A stretch of DNA of 41,180 nucleotides from JASGCP01 sp965263285 (GCA_965263285.1 CBDHHD010000010.1:1-41180); one strand, 5' to 3'; shown: positions 1 through 6,864, numbered from the stretch's first letter. The notes: generated from the letters alone by a model not told the origin. Made by a program: numbers and translations.

Positions 1-475
1 AGCGTAATATCGTTTGAGAGTTCATATCGACGACGATGTTTGCGACCTCGATGTTGAATTGCGGGATCCTGGAGGTGCAGCCGCTTCCAAGGGTTGGACT
101 GTTCGTCCATTAAAGCCGTACATGATTTGAGTTCAGACCGGCGTGAGCCAGGTCGGTTTCTATCTACAATTTATGTAGGAAACATTAGATATAACTATAT
201 TCTAGTACGAAAGGACCGAATGATTAGTTATCCGCTGGTGAACCAATTGTAGTTAATCAAGGTCGATGGCGGCCGACTCTGTCGGCGGCCGCCTGAAGTA
301 TTACTGTTGGGTGGCTACGATAATTAAAATAATCACTGAATGCATCTCAAGTGAGAAGTTAAATATCATTCTATGTTTCCAATATATAGACTGTTTGAGA
401 ATAAAACGTGGATAGGATCTGTGTTTAGCCTTTATTCTAAGCTAAAGATTACTAATGGTCTAATTTACTAATCAT
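1..475 (+). rRNA. rnl: Large subunit rRNA, 3' portion only
   Basis: This is the last part of mitochondrial 23S-like rRNA. The sarcin-ricin loop AGTACGAAAGGACC starts at 204. The sequence around 410-460 (GTGGATAGGATCTGTG, then CTAAGCTAAAGATTACTAATGG) matches the conserved 3' end of domain VI. The 5' part is missing because the window opens inside the peptidyl-transferase region. The 3' end near 475 is estimated from conservation and is uncertain by some tens of bases. A GC-rich hairpin (GCCGAC-TCT-GTCGGC, 272-286) sits in a variable part of the molecule. Confidence 0.93.
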
Positions 476-482
476 CCGAAAT

Positions 483-543
483 CGCGCGCGACACATCTTA
501 CAGATGTAAGAGAATTCTCTAAGATTCTCTATTAATAGAGAAT
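483..543. repeat. Cluster of palindromes between rnl and cox2
   Basis: Three palindromic tracts follow each other: alternating CG at 483-490, ACATCT-TAC-AGATGT at 493-507, and the perfect 20-nt palindrome ATTCTCTATTAATAGAGAAT at 524-543. The last is AT-rich, unlike most hairpins here, and ends 2 nt before the proposed cox2 start. It may mark transcript processing between rnl and cox2; that is inference. Confidence 0.7.
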
Positions 544-545
544 AG

Positions 546-1322
546 ATGATCTATTATACTTTAAATAATTTATTAGGCCAAGTAGGGGCCATCTTTCGAT
601 GACATGGGGTTTTATTGGATACCCCGGAGCCATGACAAATGGGCTTTCAAGATGCAGCAAGCCCAGTAATGGAAGAAGTTATATTTCTACACGATCAAAT
701 TATGTTTATATTAACCATAATTATTACTGCAGTTTTATGATTAATAGTTAGGGCGTTAACAACTAAACATTATCATAAATATTTATATGAAGGTACATTA
801 ATAGAAATTATTTGGACTTTAATTCCTGCGGCTATATTAGTTTTTATTGCATTCCCTTCTTTAAAATTATTATATTTAATGGATGAAGTTATAGATCCAG
901 CTTTAACTATTAAGGCAATTGGGCACCAATGATATTGATCATATGAGTATTCAGATTATGGATCAGACACAATAGAATTTGACTCTTATATGATTCCAAC
1001 ATCAGATTTAAATAATGGGGATTTAAGATTATTAGAAGTTGATAATAGAATAATTGTTCCTATACAAACACAAGTGCGAGTATTAGTAACTGCCGCGGAT
1101 GTTCTTCATTCATTTGCTGTTCCATCCCTATCAGTTAAAATAGATGCTGTACCTGGACGATTAAATCAAACAAGTTTCTTTATTAAAAGACCAGGAGTAT
1201 TTTATGGTCAATGTTCAGAAATATGTGGTGCAAATCACTCTTTTATGCCTATTGTAATAGAGGCCGTTTCATTAGATAAATACATTCATTGAGTAGCGAA
1301 TTGATCGGTTTCACGAAGTTAG
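546..1322 (+). CDS. cox2: Cytochrome c oxidase subunit II
   Basis: This is the CuA-bearing subunit of complex IV in the inner mitochondrial membrane; it takes electrons from cytochrome c. Read with TGA as Trp it is 258 residues ending in TAG. The CuA ligands are all present: H188, C223, E225, C227, H231 and M234, with the usual spacing (GQCSEICGANH). Two N-terminal membrane segments precede the intermembrane domain. The start at ATG 546 follows an in-frame TAG at 543-545 and gives the N-terminus MIYYTLNNLLGQVGAIFRWH. ATG 639 (MGFQDAASP) is a shorter alternative, but the family motif EPWQ.GFQDA begins upstream of it, which favours 546. A weak GGGGT/ACCCC hairpin (606-625) lies in the N-terminal coding region. 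Confidence 0.95.
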
Positions 1323-1421
1323 ATTCCCGTATCGGCACCTCGAGGCCCTGGTTATGAGTTACCTCAGTCCTAGCGGAGGCCCTTATAAGCTACCGTCCTA
1401 ATGGGACTGGTAGCGGCGCCC

Positions 1422-1448
1422 CCCGGTAGCATCGCCGATGCTACTGGG
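1422..1448. repeat. GGTAGCATC/GATGCTAC hairpin
   Basis: A 12-bp stem, CCCGGTAGCATC with GATGCTACTGGG, closes the triloop GCC in the cox2-trnK spacer (one G-T pair). Near-identical hairpins occur at 2643-2669 and 4042-4064. A second small hairpin, CGGGGCT-T-AGCCCCG, lies at 1484-1498. Confidence 0.8.
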
Positions 1449-1506
1449 CTAGGATATCGGGCAGCGCCACGGAGGCTATGCCTCGGGGCTTAGCCCCGGC
1501 GGGGTT

Positions 1507-1579
1507 TGGTGTGTAACTCAGGCGGTAGAGTGATAGGCTTTTAACCTATAAGTAGTTGGTTCAAACCCAATCACACCAA
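1507..1579 (+). tRNA. trnK: tRNA-Lys (UUU)
   Basis: A complete cloverleaf. The acceptor TGGTGTG pairs with CACACCA, the D-stem ACTC with GAGT, and the anticodon stem ATAGG/CCTAT holds the loop CTTTTAA with TTT at 1540-1542. It sits 1 nt upstream of atp8, so its processing would release the atp8 mRNA 5' end. Confidence 0.95.
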
Positions 1580-1580
1580 A

Positions 1581-1793
1581 ATGCCACAATTAGACACAGT
1601 ATCTTTTTTAACACAATACATATGAACATTAATAACTTTATTTTGCCTATTCACTATTCTAGTGAATAGCATATTACCTAGATTACAACAACAGTTAGCA
1701 ATTAGATCAAGATCCGGTGCAGGGGCTTCGCCCCGAACTGAAGAGACAACTAAGCTTGAGATATTTAAAAATTTATTTCAACTTAGGGTTTAG
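1581..1793 (+). CDS. atp8: ATP synthase subunit 8
   Basis: A small membrane subunit of F1Fo ATP synthase, 70 residues, starting with the family signature MPQLDTVSFLTQY. One membrane segment lies around residues 14-32, followed by a polar C-terminal tail. It is identified by sequence and by its place between trnK and atp6. One TGA (codon 15) is read as Trp. Codons 46-52 contain a GC-rich hairpin (1722-1734) that keeps the frame and adds a GAGASPR-like stretch unlike the rest of the protein. The stop is TAG, with 47 nt to atp6. Confidence 0.93.
1722..1734. repeat. Hairpin inside atp8
   Basis: GGGGC-TTC-GCCCC, a perfect 5-bp stem with a TTC loop, lies within atp8 codons 47-51. The TTC loop and GC-rich arms are the same design as the spacer hairpins with the GGCTTCGCC core. 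Confidence 0.8.
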
Positions 1794-1805
1794 TCTATAA
1801 ACCCT

Positions 1806-1821
1806 GCCGGCTTAAGCCGGC
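1806..1821. repeat. Perfect palindrome in atp8-atp6 spacer
   Basis: GCCGGCTTAAGCCGGC is a perfect 16-nt palindrome occupying much of the 47-nt gap between atp8 and atp6. Confidence 0.8.
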
Positions 1822-1840
1822 CGATGCGCGTTCCATCAGA

Positions 1841-2575
1841 ATGTTAGCTGCATATTTTGATCAATTTAACGTAGTAAGATTAATAACAATACAAGCCTTT
1901 TTAGGGGATTGATTGGTAACTTTTACTAACTCTTCGATGATGATGGTGTTAGCGGTTACTATCTTTTGATTATTGTTAAAGGGGGATAAGTTAATACCAA
2001 ATAGATGACAATCTATAATGGAATTAATACATTTAAATATACGTTCTGTTGTTCATGATAATTTAGGTAAACCAGGTCAAAAATATTTTCCCTTTGTTTT
2101 AAGTATTTTTTTATTTATTGCTATGTTAAATATTTTAGGATTATTTCCGTATGTGTTTTCACCTACAGCCCACCCAGTAATGACTTTTGGCTTATCTTTA
2201 TCAATAATGATAGCAGTAACCCTATTAGGGTTTATTACTTTTCGATTAAATTTTTTAAGTATATTTACGCCAGGTGGGGCTCCCTTAATATTAGCCCCCC
2301 TTCTTGTCTTAATTGAGACGGTTAGTTATATTACTCGAGTTATCTCATTAGGTCTCCGGCTAGCTGCTAATATATCAGCTGGACATTTATTATTTGCAAT
2401 TTTATCTGGGTTTGCTTTTAATATGCTATCGAACGGTCTTGTTATTTTAAGTCTTTTCCCCATGTTAATTATGGTATTTATAACTTTATTAGAGATGATG
2501 GTAGCTGTAATTCAAGCTTACGTATTTTGTTTGCTCACAACAATCTATTTAGGGGATACAATTGCACTACATTAA
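1841..2575 (+). CDS. atp6: ATP synthase subunit a (6)
   Basis: Subunit a of the Fo proton channel, 244 residues, in the inner membrane; it passes protons to the c-ring encoded by atp9. The essential arginine is R173 in the motif SLGLRLAAN. Several hydrophobic helices are evident, and the C-terminus IQAYVFCLLTTIYL is typical. The start is ATG 1841 (MLAAYFDQFN), as in other sponges; a later ATG at 2018 would drop the first 59 residues and needs no TGA decoding. The stop is TAA. Confidence 0.96.
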
Positions 2576-2642
2576 TATTTGCGCCGTAGCCGGAGGCGGT
2601 TTACGCTCCGAGCCATACGGCTCCCGACGATTCGAGGCATAG

Positions 2643-2669
2643 CCCGGTAGCATCAGCGATGCTACCGGG
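2643..2669. repeat. GGTAGCATC hairpin, 12-bp stem
   Basis: CCCGGTAGCATC and GATGCTACCGGG form a perfect 12-bp stem around AGC in the atp6-trnR spacer. It is the cleanest copy of this family; its relatives differ mainly in the triloop (GCC, TCC, AGC). Confidence 0.85.
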
Positions 2670-2768
2670 GCTTAGGATATCAGTCCCGGATAGGGATCGA
2701 CATAGGGTAGCATCCCCGAGTGCTATTCACCATGATATAATGTGTCTAAGCCTGAGCCGTTGGCGAAT

Positions 2769-2842
2769 CTACCCATAGCTCAATTTGGGAGAGCATTTAC
2801 CTTCTAAGTAAGAGGTTGTAGGTTCAAATCCTATTGGGTAAA
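2769..2842 (+). tRNA. trnR: tRNA-Arg (UCU)
   Basis: A cloverleaf with D-stem GCTC/GAGC, anticodon stem TTTAC/GTAAG, anticodon TCT at 2803-2805, and T-arm GTAGG/CCTAT. The first acceptor pair looks like a C-A mismatch. From position 8 to the T-arm it differs from trnT (5896-5969) at only 2 of 60 bases, one being the middle anticodon base. Confidence 0.92.
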
Positions 2843-3002
2843 TCTTAGGGGCCGCCTCGCTATGCCACGCACCTCGAGGCGCTGGCTAGGAGTTACATCA
2901 TAGGGAAAGGTCATCACACCTTATGCTACCGTGAGCCTCAGGTAGCGGGATATCAGCACCAATGGGGCACCTACGGTGCCTCCGGCGGTATCAGGGATGC
3001 CA

Positions 3003-3043
3003 CCCTATTAGGGTTGGGGCAGCACGTCGGCTTCGCCGATATG
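3003..3043. repeat. 41-nt dispersed repeat, copy A
   Basis: This block runs from CCCTATTAGGGTTGGGG to GTCGGCTTCGCCGATATG. It recurs at 6478-6518 with one mismatch (C/T). It contains the GGCTTCGCC hairpin core. The trnR-cox3 spacer around it (2843-3106, 264 nt, the longest in the circle) holds further short GC-rich repeats and no gene that I can recognise. Confidence 0.85.
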
Positions 3044-3106
3044 CACCTCCAGTGGGGCCCCGCTGAGACTCCGTCTCACCGAGGATACCCCGACGGTGCC
3101 GAATTA

Positions 3107-3895
3107 ATGATGCAACATACTTATCACCCTTACCATTTAGTGGAGCCAAGTCCCTGACCATATATTGGGGCCTGTGGTGCTTTTTTTACTACGGTAGGGT
3201 CTGTAATATATTTCCACTATAGTCAAAGTTGAATATTAATTTTAGGTTTAATAACTATTGCATTTACAATGGTGGTTTGATGACGAGATGTAATTAGAGA
3301 AGCTACATATCAAGGTCATCATACTTTAATTGTAAAACAAGGATTAAAATATGGAATGATTTTATTTATAATATCTGAAGTATGTTTATTTTTTTCGTTT
3401 TTTTGAGCTTTCTTCCATAGTAGTTTAGCTCCAACTATTGAAATAGGTGCAGTTTGACCACCTAGGGGAGTTGATCCTTTAAATCCATTTTCAATTCCTC
3501 TATTAAATACTGCTATTTTATTAAGTTCAGGTGCGACAGTAACTTGGGCCCATCATGCAATAATTAGTGGCAAAAGAAAAGAAGCTATAATCAGTTTAGC
3601 CTTAACTGTGACATTGGGGTTAATCTTTACAGGATTGCAGGCAATGGAGTATTATGAAGCTCCTTTTACAATTTCTGATTCAGTGTATGGTTCAACATTT
3701 TTTGTTACGACAGGTGCTCATGGGGGGCATGTATTAATTGGTAGTTCCTTTTTATTAGTTTGTCTTTATAGATTAATAAATCATCAATTTACTAGACACC
3801 ATCATTTTGGTTTTGAGGCGGCGGCATGATATTGACATTTTGTGGATGTAGTTTGATTATTTCTTTTTATGTTAATGTATTGATGGGGTTCATAA
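3107..3895 (+). CDS. cox3: Cytochrome c oxidase subunit III
   Basis: The third core subunit of complex IV, 262 residues, with seven expected membrane helices and no metal. The conserved opening HTYHPYHLVEPSPWP and the motifs FFHSSLAPT, WAHHAI and TTGAHGGHVLIG identify it. At least ten Trp codons are TGA, so the gene appears broken under the standard code. The start is the first of two consecutive ATGs (3107, 3110); the stop is TAA at 3893-3895. Confidence 0.96.
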
Positions 3896-3910
3896 GCCCA
3901 CACCAGTTGG

Positions 3911-3943
3911 GATATCCGAGGACCGTGCCCGTCCTCGGATATC
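3911..3943. repeat. GATATCCGAGGAC hairpin, 13-bp stem
   Basis: GATATCCGAGGAC and GTCCTCGGATATC form a perfect 13-bp stem with a 7-nt loop CGTGCCC between cox3 and trnQ. The right arm alone recurs in many spacers (near 5822, 6111, 8543), and 14 nt of it recur inside nad6. Confidence 0.88.
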
Positions 3944-3950
3944 GGGGCAT

Positions 3951-4023
3951 TAGTGGTTAGCCAAAGTGGTAAGGCATTAAGTTTTGATCTTAACTATTGC
4001 GGGTTCAACTCCCGCACCTCTAT
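3951..4023 (+). tRNA. trnQ: tRNA-Gln (UUG)
   Basis: The anticodon stem TTAAG/CTTAA encloses TTTTGAT with TTG at 3984-3986. The T-stem is GCGGG/CCCGC. The acceptor TAGTGGT/ACCTCTA has one T-T mismatch. The last bases of the gene are also the first bases of a spacer hairpin (4021-4040). Confidence 0.92.
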
Positions 4024-4064
4024 CACCATATCCGGTGATATCAGTAGCATCTCCGATGCTACTG
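4021..4064. repeat. Two adjacent hairpins after trnQ
   Basis: TATCACC-ATATCC-GGTGATA (4021-4040, 7 bp) is followed by CAGTAGCATC-TCC-GATGCTACTG (4042-4064, 10 bp). The first overlaps the trnQ 3' end; the second belongs to the GGTAGCATC family. Confidence 0.8.
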
Positions 4065-4163
4065 TAGAGGCTGAGCCGGCTCAGGCCGAGGACCGCCACC
4101 TTATTGAAGCTCCCGGCGGTAGCATCGATCACACCTAAGGTGTGATGACATCCGGAACCACCG

Positions 4164-4189
4164 TCGGCTTCGCCGATATGGGCCCATAG
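4164..4189. repeat. Composite GGCTTCGCC + TATGGGCCCATA element, copy A
   Basis: A 26-nt block in which the hairpin TCGGC-TTC-GCCGA runs into the perfect palindrome TATGGGCCCATA (4177-4188). Identical 26-nt copies lie at 6502-6527 and 13035-13060. Confidence 0.85.
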
Positions 4190-4216
4190 TCTCCGATGTA
4201 CGTCCTCTATGGTATC

Positions 4217-4287
4217 GGGAGATTAGGTTAATGGTAGACCGATAGCCTTCAAAGTTTTTAGTGTTGGTTCGATTCCAGCATCTTCTG
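4217..4287 (+). tRNA. trnW: tRNA-Trp (UCA), reads UGA and UGG
   Basis: The anticodon TCA lies at 4249-4251. The acceptor GGGAGAT pairs with ATCTTCT using two G-T pairs; the T-arm is GTTGG/CCAGC. A UCA anticodon is what the reassigned TGA codons need and independently supports translation table 4. One mismatch is seen in the anticodon stem. Confidence 0.92.
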
Positions 4288-4372
4288 CACTACGTGCTGA
4301 GGCTATGCTGGCACCGTAGCCCTTAGGCTACGGTACGGCATCTACGATGCTACCGTGAGCCCGCCCTCGGGG

Positions 4373-4444
4373 TCTACAATAGCTTAATGGTAAAGCTTTT
4401 GGCTGTTAACCAAAATTATGTCAGTTCAATTCTGGCTTGTAGAG
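4373..4444 (+). tRNA. trnN: tRNA-Asn (GUU)
   Basis: The acceptor TCTACAA/TTGTAGA is perfect, the D-stem GCTT/AAGC is clear, and GTT lies at 4405-4407 in a well-paired anticodon arm (TTGG/CCAA). It is separated by 4 nt from the disrupted trnL. Confidence 0.94.
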
Positions 4445-4448
4445 GGCC

Positions 4449-4599
4449 GGGAGTGTGGTGTAACGGAGAACACACCTGACTTAGGATCAGGCTTATGCAG
4501 GTTCTAGGTCCAACACCAGCAGGCTCTTAATCAAGCCTGTGATGGTAACACGTCGGAATTAGGATCAGATATATGCAGGTTCAACCCCTGTCACTCTTA
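4449..4599 (+). tRNA. trnL: tRNA-Leu (UAG), interrupted by a 78-nt internal duplication
   Basis: The 5' half (4449-4491) is intact: acceptor GGGAGTG, D-stem GTGT/ACAC, anticodon stem CCTGA/TCAGG, and TAG at 4482-4484. The T-arm that follows is unfoldable. A second, degraded copy begins near 4530; its D and anticodon arms are poor, but its T-arm GCAGG/CCTGT and 3' acceptor CACTCTT (4592-4598) are intact and pair with the first acceptor arm. A 24-nt block, 4481-4504, recurs at 4559-4582 with 21 identities, exactly 78 nt apart. Removing one 78-nt unit yields a normal cloverleaf of about 73 nt. The gene may be a pseudogene, may be spliced, or may work with an odd 3' half. No other UAG-anticodon tRNA is seen, although CTN codons are used. 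Confidence 0.7.
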
Positions 4600-4600
4600 A

Positions 4601-5746
4601 ATGACGAAATCCTTAAGAAAAGAAAATCCAGTTTTATCTTTAGTCAATGGTATGTTAATTGATCTTCCCGCTCCGTCAAATATTAGCTATTTATGGAATT
4701 TTGGATCTTTATTAGGAGTGTGTTTGGGAATTCAAATTGCAACAGGAATTTTTTTAGCAATGCATTATTGTGCAGATGTAAATTTGGCTTTTTCTTCTGT
4801 GGCCCATATTACCCGGGATGTAAATTATGGGTTTATCTTAAGATATTTACATGCTAATGGTGCTTCTATGTTTTTTTTATGTGTTTATATGCATATAGGA
4901 AGGGGTCTATATTATGGTAGTTACACCAAAATTATAGTATGAAATGTGGGTGTGTTGATATTTTTATTAATGATAGTTACTGCTTTTATTGGTTATGTGC
5001 TACCTTGGGGGCAAATGTCTTTTTGGGCCGCCACAGTTATAACTAATTTATTATCCGCAATTCCTTATGTTGGGGATGATATAGTAAGATGGGTATGAGG
5101 AGGATTTAGTGTCTCAAATGCAACTTTAAATAGATTTTATAGTCTTCATTATTTATTACCCTTTGTATTAGCAGCGCTGGCTATAGTTCATTTAATTGCT
5201 TTACATGAGGACGGATCAAATAATCCTATCGGGGTAAGATCCGATATTGATAAAGTGCCCTTCCATCATTATTATTCATTAAAAGACTTACATGGAGTAG
5301 TAGTATTTATCATACTGTTGTGTGCGATAGCGTTCTTATTTCCATATTCATTGGGGGACGCAGAGAACTTCAAACAAGCCAATCCATTAGTAACCCCAGT
5401 ACATATAAAACCTGAGTGATATTTTTTATTTGCCTATGCTATATTACGTTCTATTCCAAATAAATTAGGAGGGGTAGTTGCCTTAATATCTAGTATATTA
5501 GTTTTATTTCTTTTACCTTTTTTACACAAAAGTCATTTTAAGGGTTTAAGTTTTAGACCCCTAGGCAAAATTTTATTTTGATTTTTAGTGGCCGATTTTT
5601 TCCTTTTAACTTGAATTGGGGGTCAACCGGTAGAAGAGCCTTATATTTTAATAGGACAATTGGCATCAATTTTTTATTTTGCTTATTTTTTAATTTTAGT
5701 TCCAATAGCAGGTTATTTGGAAAACCAATTACTAAAATTAATCTAG
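4601..5746 (+). CDS. cob: Cytochrome b
   Basis: The core membrane subunit of complex III, carrying hemes bL and bH and the quinol sites, 381 residues. Heme-ligand histidines are H84 and H98 (RYLHANGAS and the following YMHIGRGLYYGS) and H183 and H197 (SLHYLLPF and IVHLIALHE). The Qo motif PEWY is present with its Trp encoded by TGA. ATG 4601 lies 1 nt after the trnL 3' acceptor sequence, so tRNA processing would define the mRNA 5' end. The stop is TAG. No intron is present. Confidence 0.97.
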
Positions 5747-5786
5747 ATGCTCAGATATTCGGCCCCCGGCACCTAGATATGAGGTA

Positions 5787-5844
5787 GCATCGCCGATGCT
5801 ATCGGCGAAGCCGACGGTGCCCGTCCTCGGATATCACGATGGGG
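5787..5844. repeat. Hairpin string in cob-trnT spacer
   Basis: GCATC-GCC-GATGC (5787-5799) is followed by TCGGC-GAA-GCCGA (5802-5814), the inverse of the GGCTTCGCC core. Then comes a 29-nt block (5816-5844) carrying the GTCCTCGGATATC arm. The 29-nt block recurs unchanged at 6104-6132. Confidence 0.8.
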
Positions 5845-5895
5845 GCTGCTAAGGCCTACGCCGTTATGGGCACCATGCATGGCCGTGGGCGCTCA

Positions 5896-5969
5896 GCCTT
5901 TGTAGCTCAATTTGGGAGAGCATTTACCTTGTAAGTAAGAGGTTGTAGGTTCAAATCCTACTAAAGGCA
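5896..5969 (+). tRNA. trnT: tRNA-Thr (UGU)
   Basis: The acceptor GCCTTTG pairs with TAAAGGC and TGT lies at 5930-5932. The whole body from T8 to the T-arm matches trnR(UCU) at 58 of 60 bases. The acceptor stem differs. This suggests that trnT arose from a trnR(UCU) duplicate by an anticodon change; tRNA recruitment of this kind has been reported in demosponge mtDNA. Confidence 0.93.
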
Positions 5970-6084
5970 AGAATATTATTTTGAGGTAATGGAAGCTAAG
6001 CACCATGCCCCACTGTCGGCTTCGCCGATATGGGGCTATAGTGCTACCGATGTACGTCAGGCTCCTAGTCTACTCCGGGACTCC

Positions 6085-6132
6085 CACCATCGGCTTCGCC
6101 GATGGTGCCCGTCCTCGGATATCACGATGGGG
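6085..6132. repeat. 10-bp hairpin followed by second copy of the 29-nt block
   Basis: CACCATCGGC-TTC-GCCGATGGTG (6085-6107) is a perfect 10-bp hairpin that overlaps the 29-nt block at 6104-6132. The surrounding trnT-atp9 spacer (5970-6183) contains another GGCTTCGCC core at 6017-6027 and no gene. Confidence 0.85.
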
Positions 6133-6183
6133 CCTTCTGTGTCATTCCTGGGATAATATTCGACCGAGATAAATAATATAATA

Positions 6184-6420
6184 ATGGCAGCTGAAATTTT
6201 AAGTGCAGCTAAATTTGTAGGTGCTGGGGCAGCTACAATTGGGGCAGCTGGTAGTGGAGCAGGTATAGGAACTGTTTTTGGTAATTTAATAATAGGGTAT
6301 GCTCGAAATCCTTCTTTAAAACAACAATTATTTACATATGCAATACTAGGATTTGCGATATCAGAGGCAATGGGGCTATTTTGTTTAATGATGGCTTTCT
6401 TAATTTTATTTGCACTTTAA
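6184..6420 (+). CDS. atp9: ATP synthase subunit c (9)
   Basis: The c-ring proteolipid of Fo ATP synthase, 78 residues: two membrane helices joined by a polar loop with R41-N42-P43. The proton-carrying acidic residue is E61 in FAISEAMGLF, and helix 1 has the glycine-rich run GAGAATIGAAGSGAGIG. Its presence in mtDNA is typical of sponges, whereas most animals have it in the nucleus. It contains no TGA codon. The start is ATG 6184 and the stop is TAA. Confidence 0.98.
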   Translation: MAAEILSAAKFVGAGAATIGAAGSGAGIGTVFGNLIIGYARNPSLKQQLFTYAILGFAISEAMGLFCLMMAFLILFAL

Positions 6421-6424
6421 TGCA

Positions 6425-6438
6425 CCCCCGCATGGGGG
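6425..6438. repeat. CCCCC-GCAT-GGGGG hairpin after atp9
   Basis: A perfect 5-bp GC stem starting 5 nt after the atp9 stop. It could stabilise the atp9 mRNA 3' end; that is inference. Confidence 0.6.
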
Positions 6439-6450
6439 CCTAAAGTAATA

Positions 6451-6527
6451 AACCCTAATAGGGTAGCACCAGCGATGCCCTATTAGGGTTGGGGTAGCAC
6501 GTCGGCTTCGCCGATATGGGCCCATAG
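6451..6527. repeat. 13-bp stem plus dispersed repeat copies in atp9-trnS spacer
   Basis: AACCCTAATAGGG (6451-6463) pairs perfectly with CCCTATTAGGGTT (6478-6490). The right arm opens the second copy of the 41-nt dispersed repeat (6478-6518), which runs into the composite GGCTTCGCC/TATGGGCCCATA element (6502-6527). Several repeat families are thus nested in one spacer. Confidence 0.85.
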
Positions 6528-6581
6528 TCTCCGGTGCTGAGGCCTGGACCCCTTGGCACGTACCGGTGCCCACCCTGTAAT

Positions 6582-6669
6582 GATGAGGTGGCTGAGTGTG
6601 GTAAAGCAACAGTTTGCTAAACTGTCGGGGCTAGTAGGCCCTGCATGGGTTCAAATCCCATTCTCATCG
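6582..6669 (+). tRNA. trnS: tRNA-Ser (GCU)
   Basis: A type II tRNA with a long variable arm. The acceptor GATGAGG pairs with TCTCATC, and the anticodon stem ACAGT/ACTGT holds GCT at 6616-6618. The D-arm is complete, unlike in many animals. It is followed 2 nt later by trnP. Confidence 0.94.
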
Positions 6670-6671
6670 CC

Positions 6672-6744
6672 CAGGGAATATATCAATAGGTAGATTATCT
6701 GCTTTGGGAGCAGGGGGCTGTGGGTTCAAGTCCCACTTCCTTGA
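6672..6744 (+). tRNA. trnP: tRNA-Pro (UGG)
   Basis: The acceptor CAGGGAA pairs with TTCCTTG, the anticodon stem TCTGC/GCAGG holds TTTGGGA with TGG at 6705-6707, and the T-stem is GTGGG/CCCAC. Confidence 0.95.
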
Positions 6745-6864
6745 TAATAGGGGGGAGCATAGAGAAGACCCCCGCATGCATATAATAGACCCCTCGGTGC
6801 GGAGGCACCTCCAGCCCCGGCCTCAATGATAGGCTGGCCGCCCCGGCGGATATAGGTAGAAAAT

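Noticed and set aside
3953..4138. 61-residue plus-strand frame starting in trnQ
   Set aside because: It covers trnQ and the following hairpins and has no plausible protein features.
4943..5577. Apparent breaks in cob and most other proteins at TGA codons
   Set aside because: TGA is Trp under translation table 4. The conserved Trp positions and trnW(UCA) confirm this, so the genes are not pseudogenes.
6451..6490. Telomere-like CCCTAA repeats suggesting a linear mitochondrial genome
   Set aside because: Only single CCCTAAT/ATTAGGG units occur, arranged as an inverted pair rather than a tandem array, and the sequence closes as a circle.
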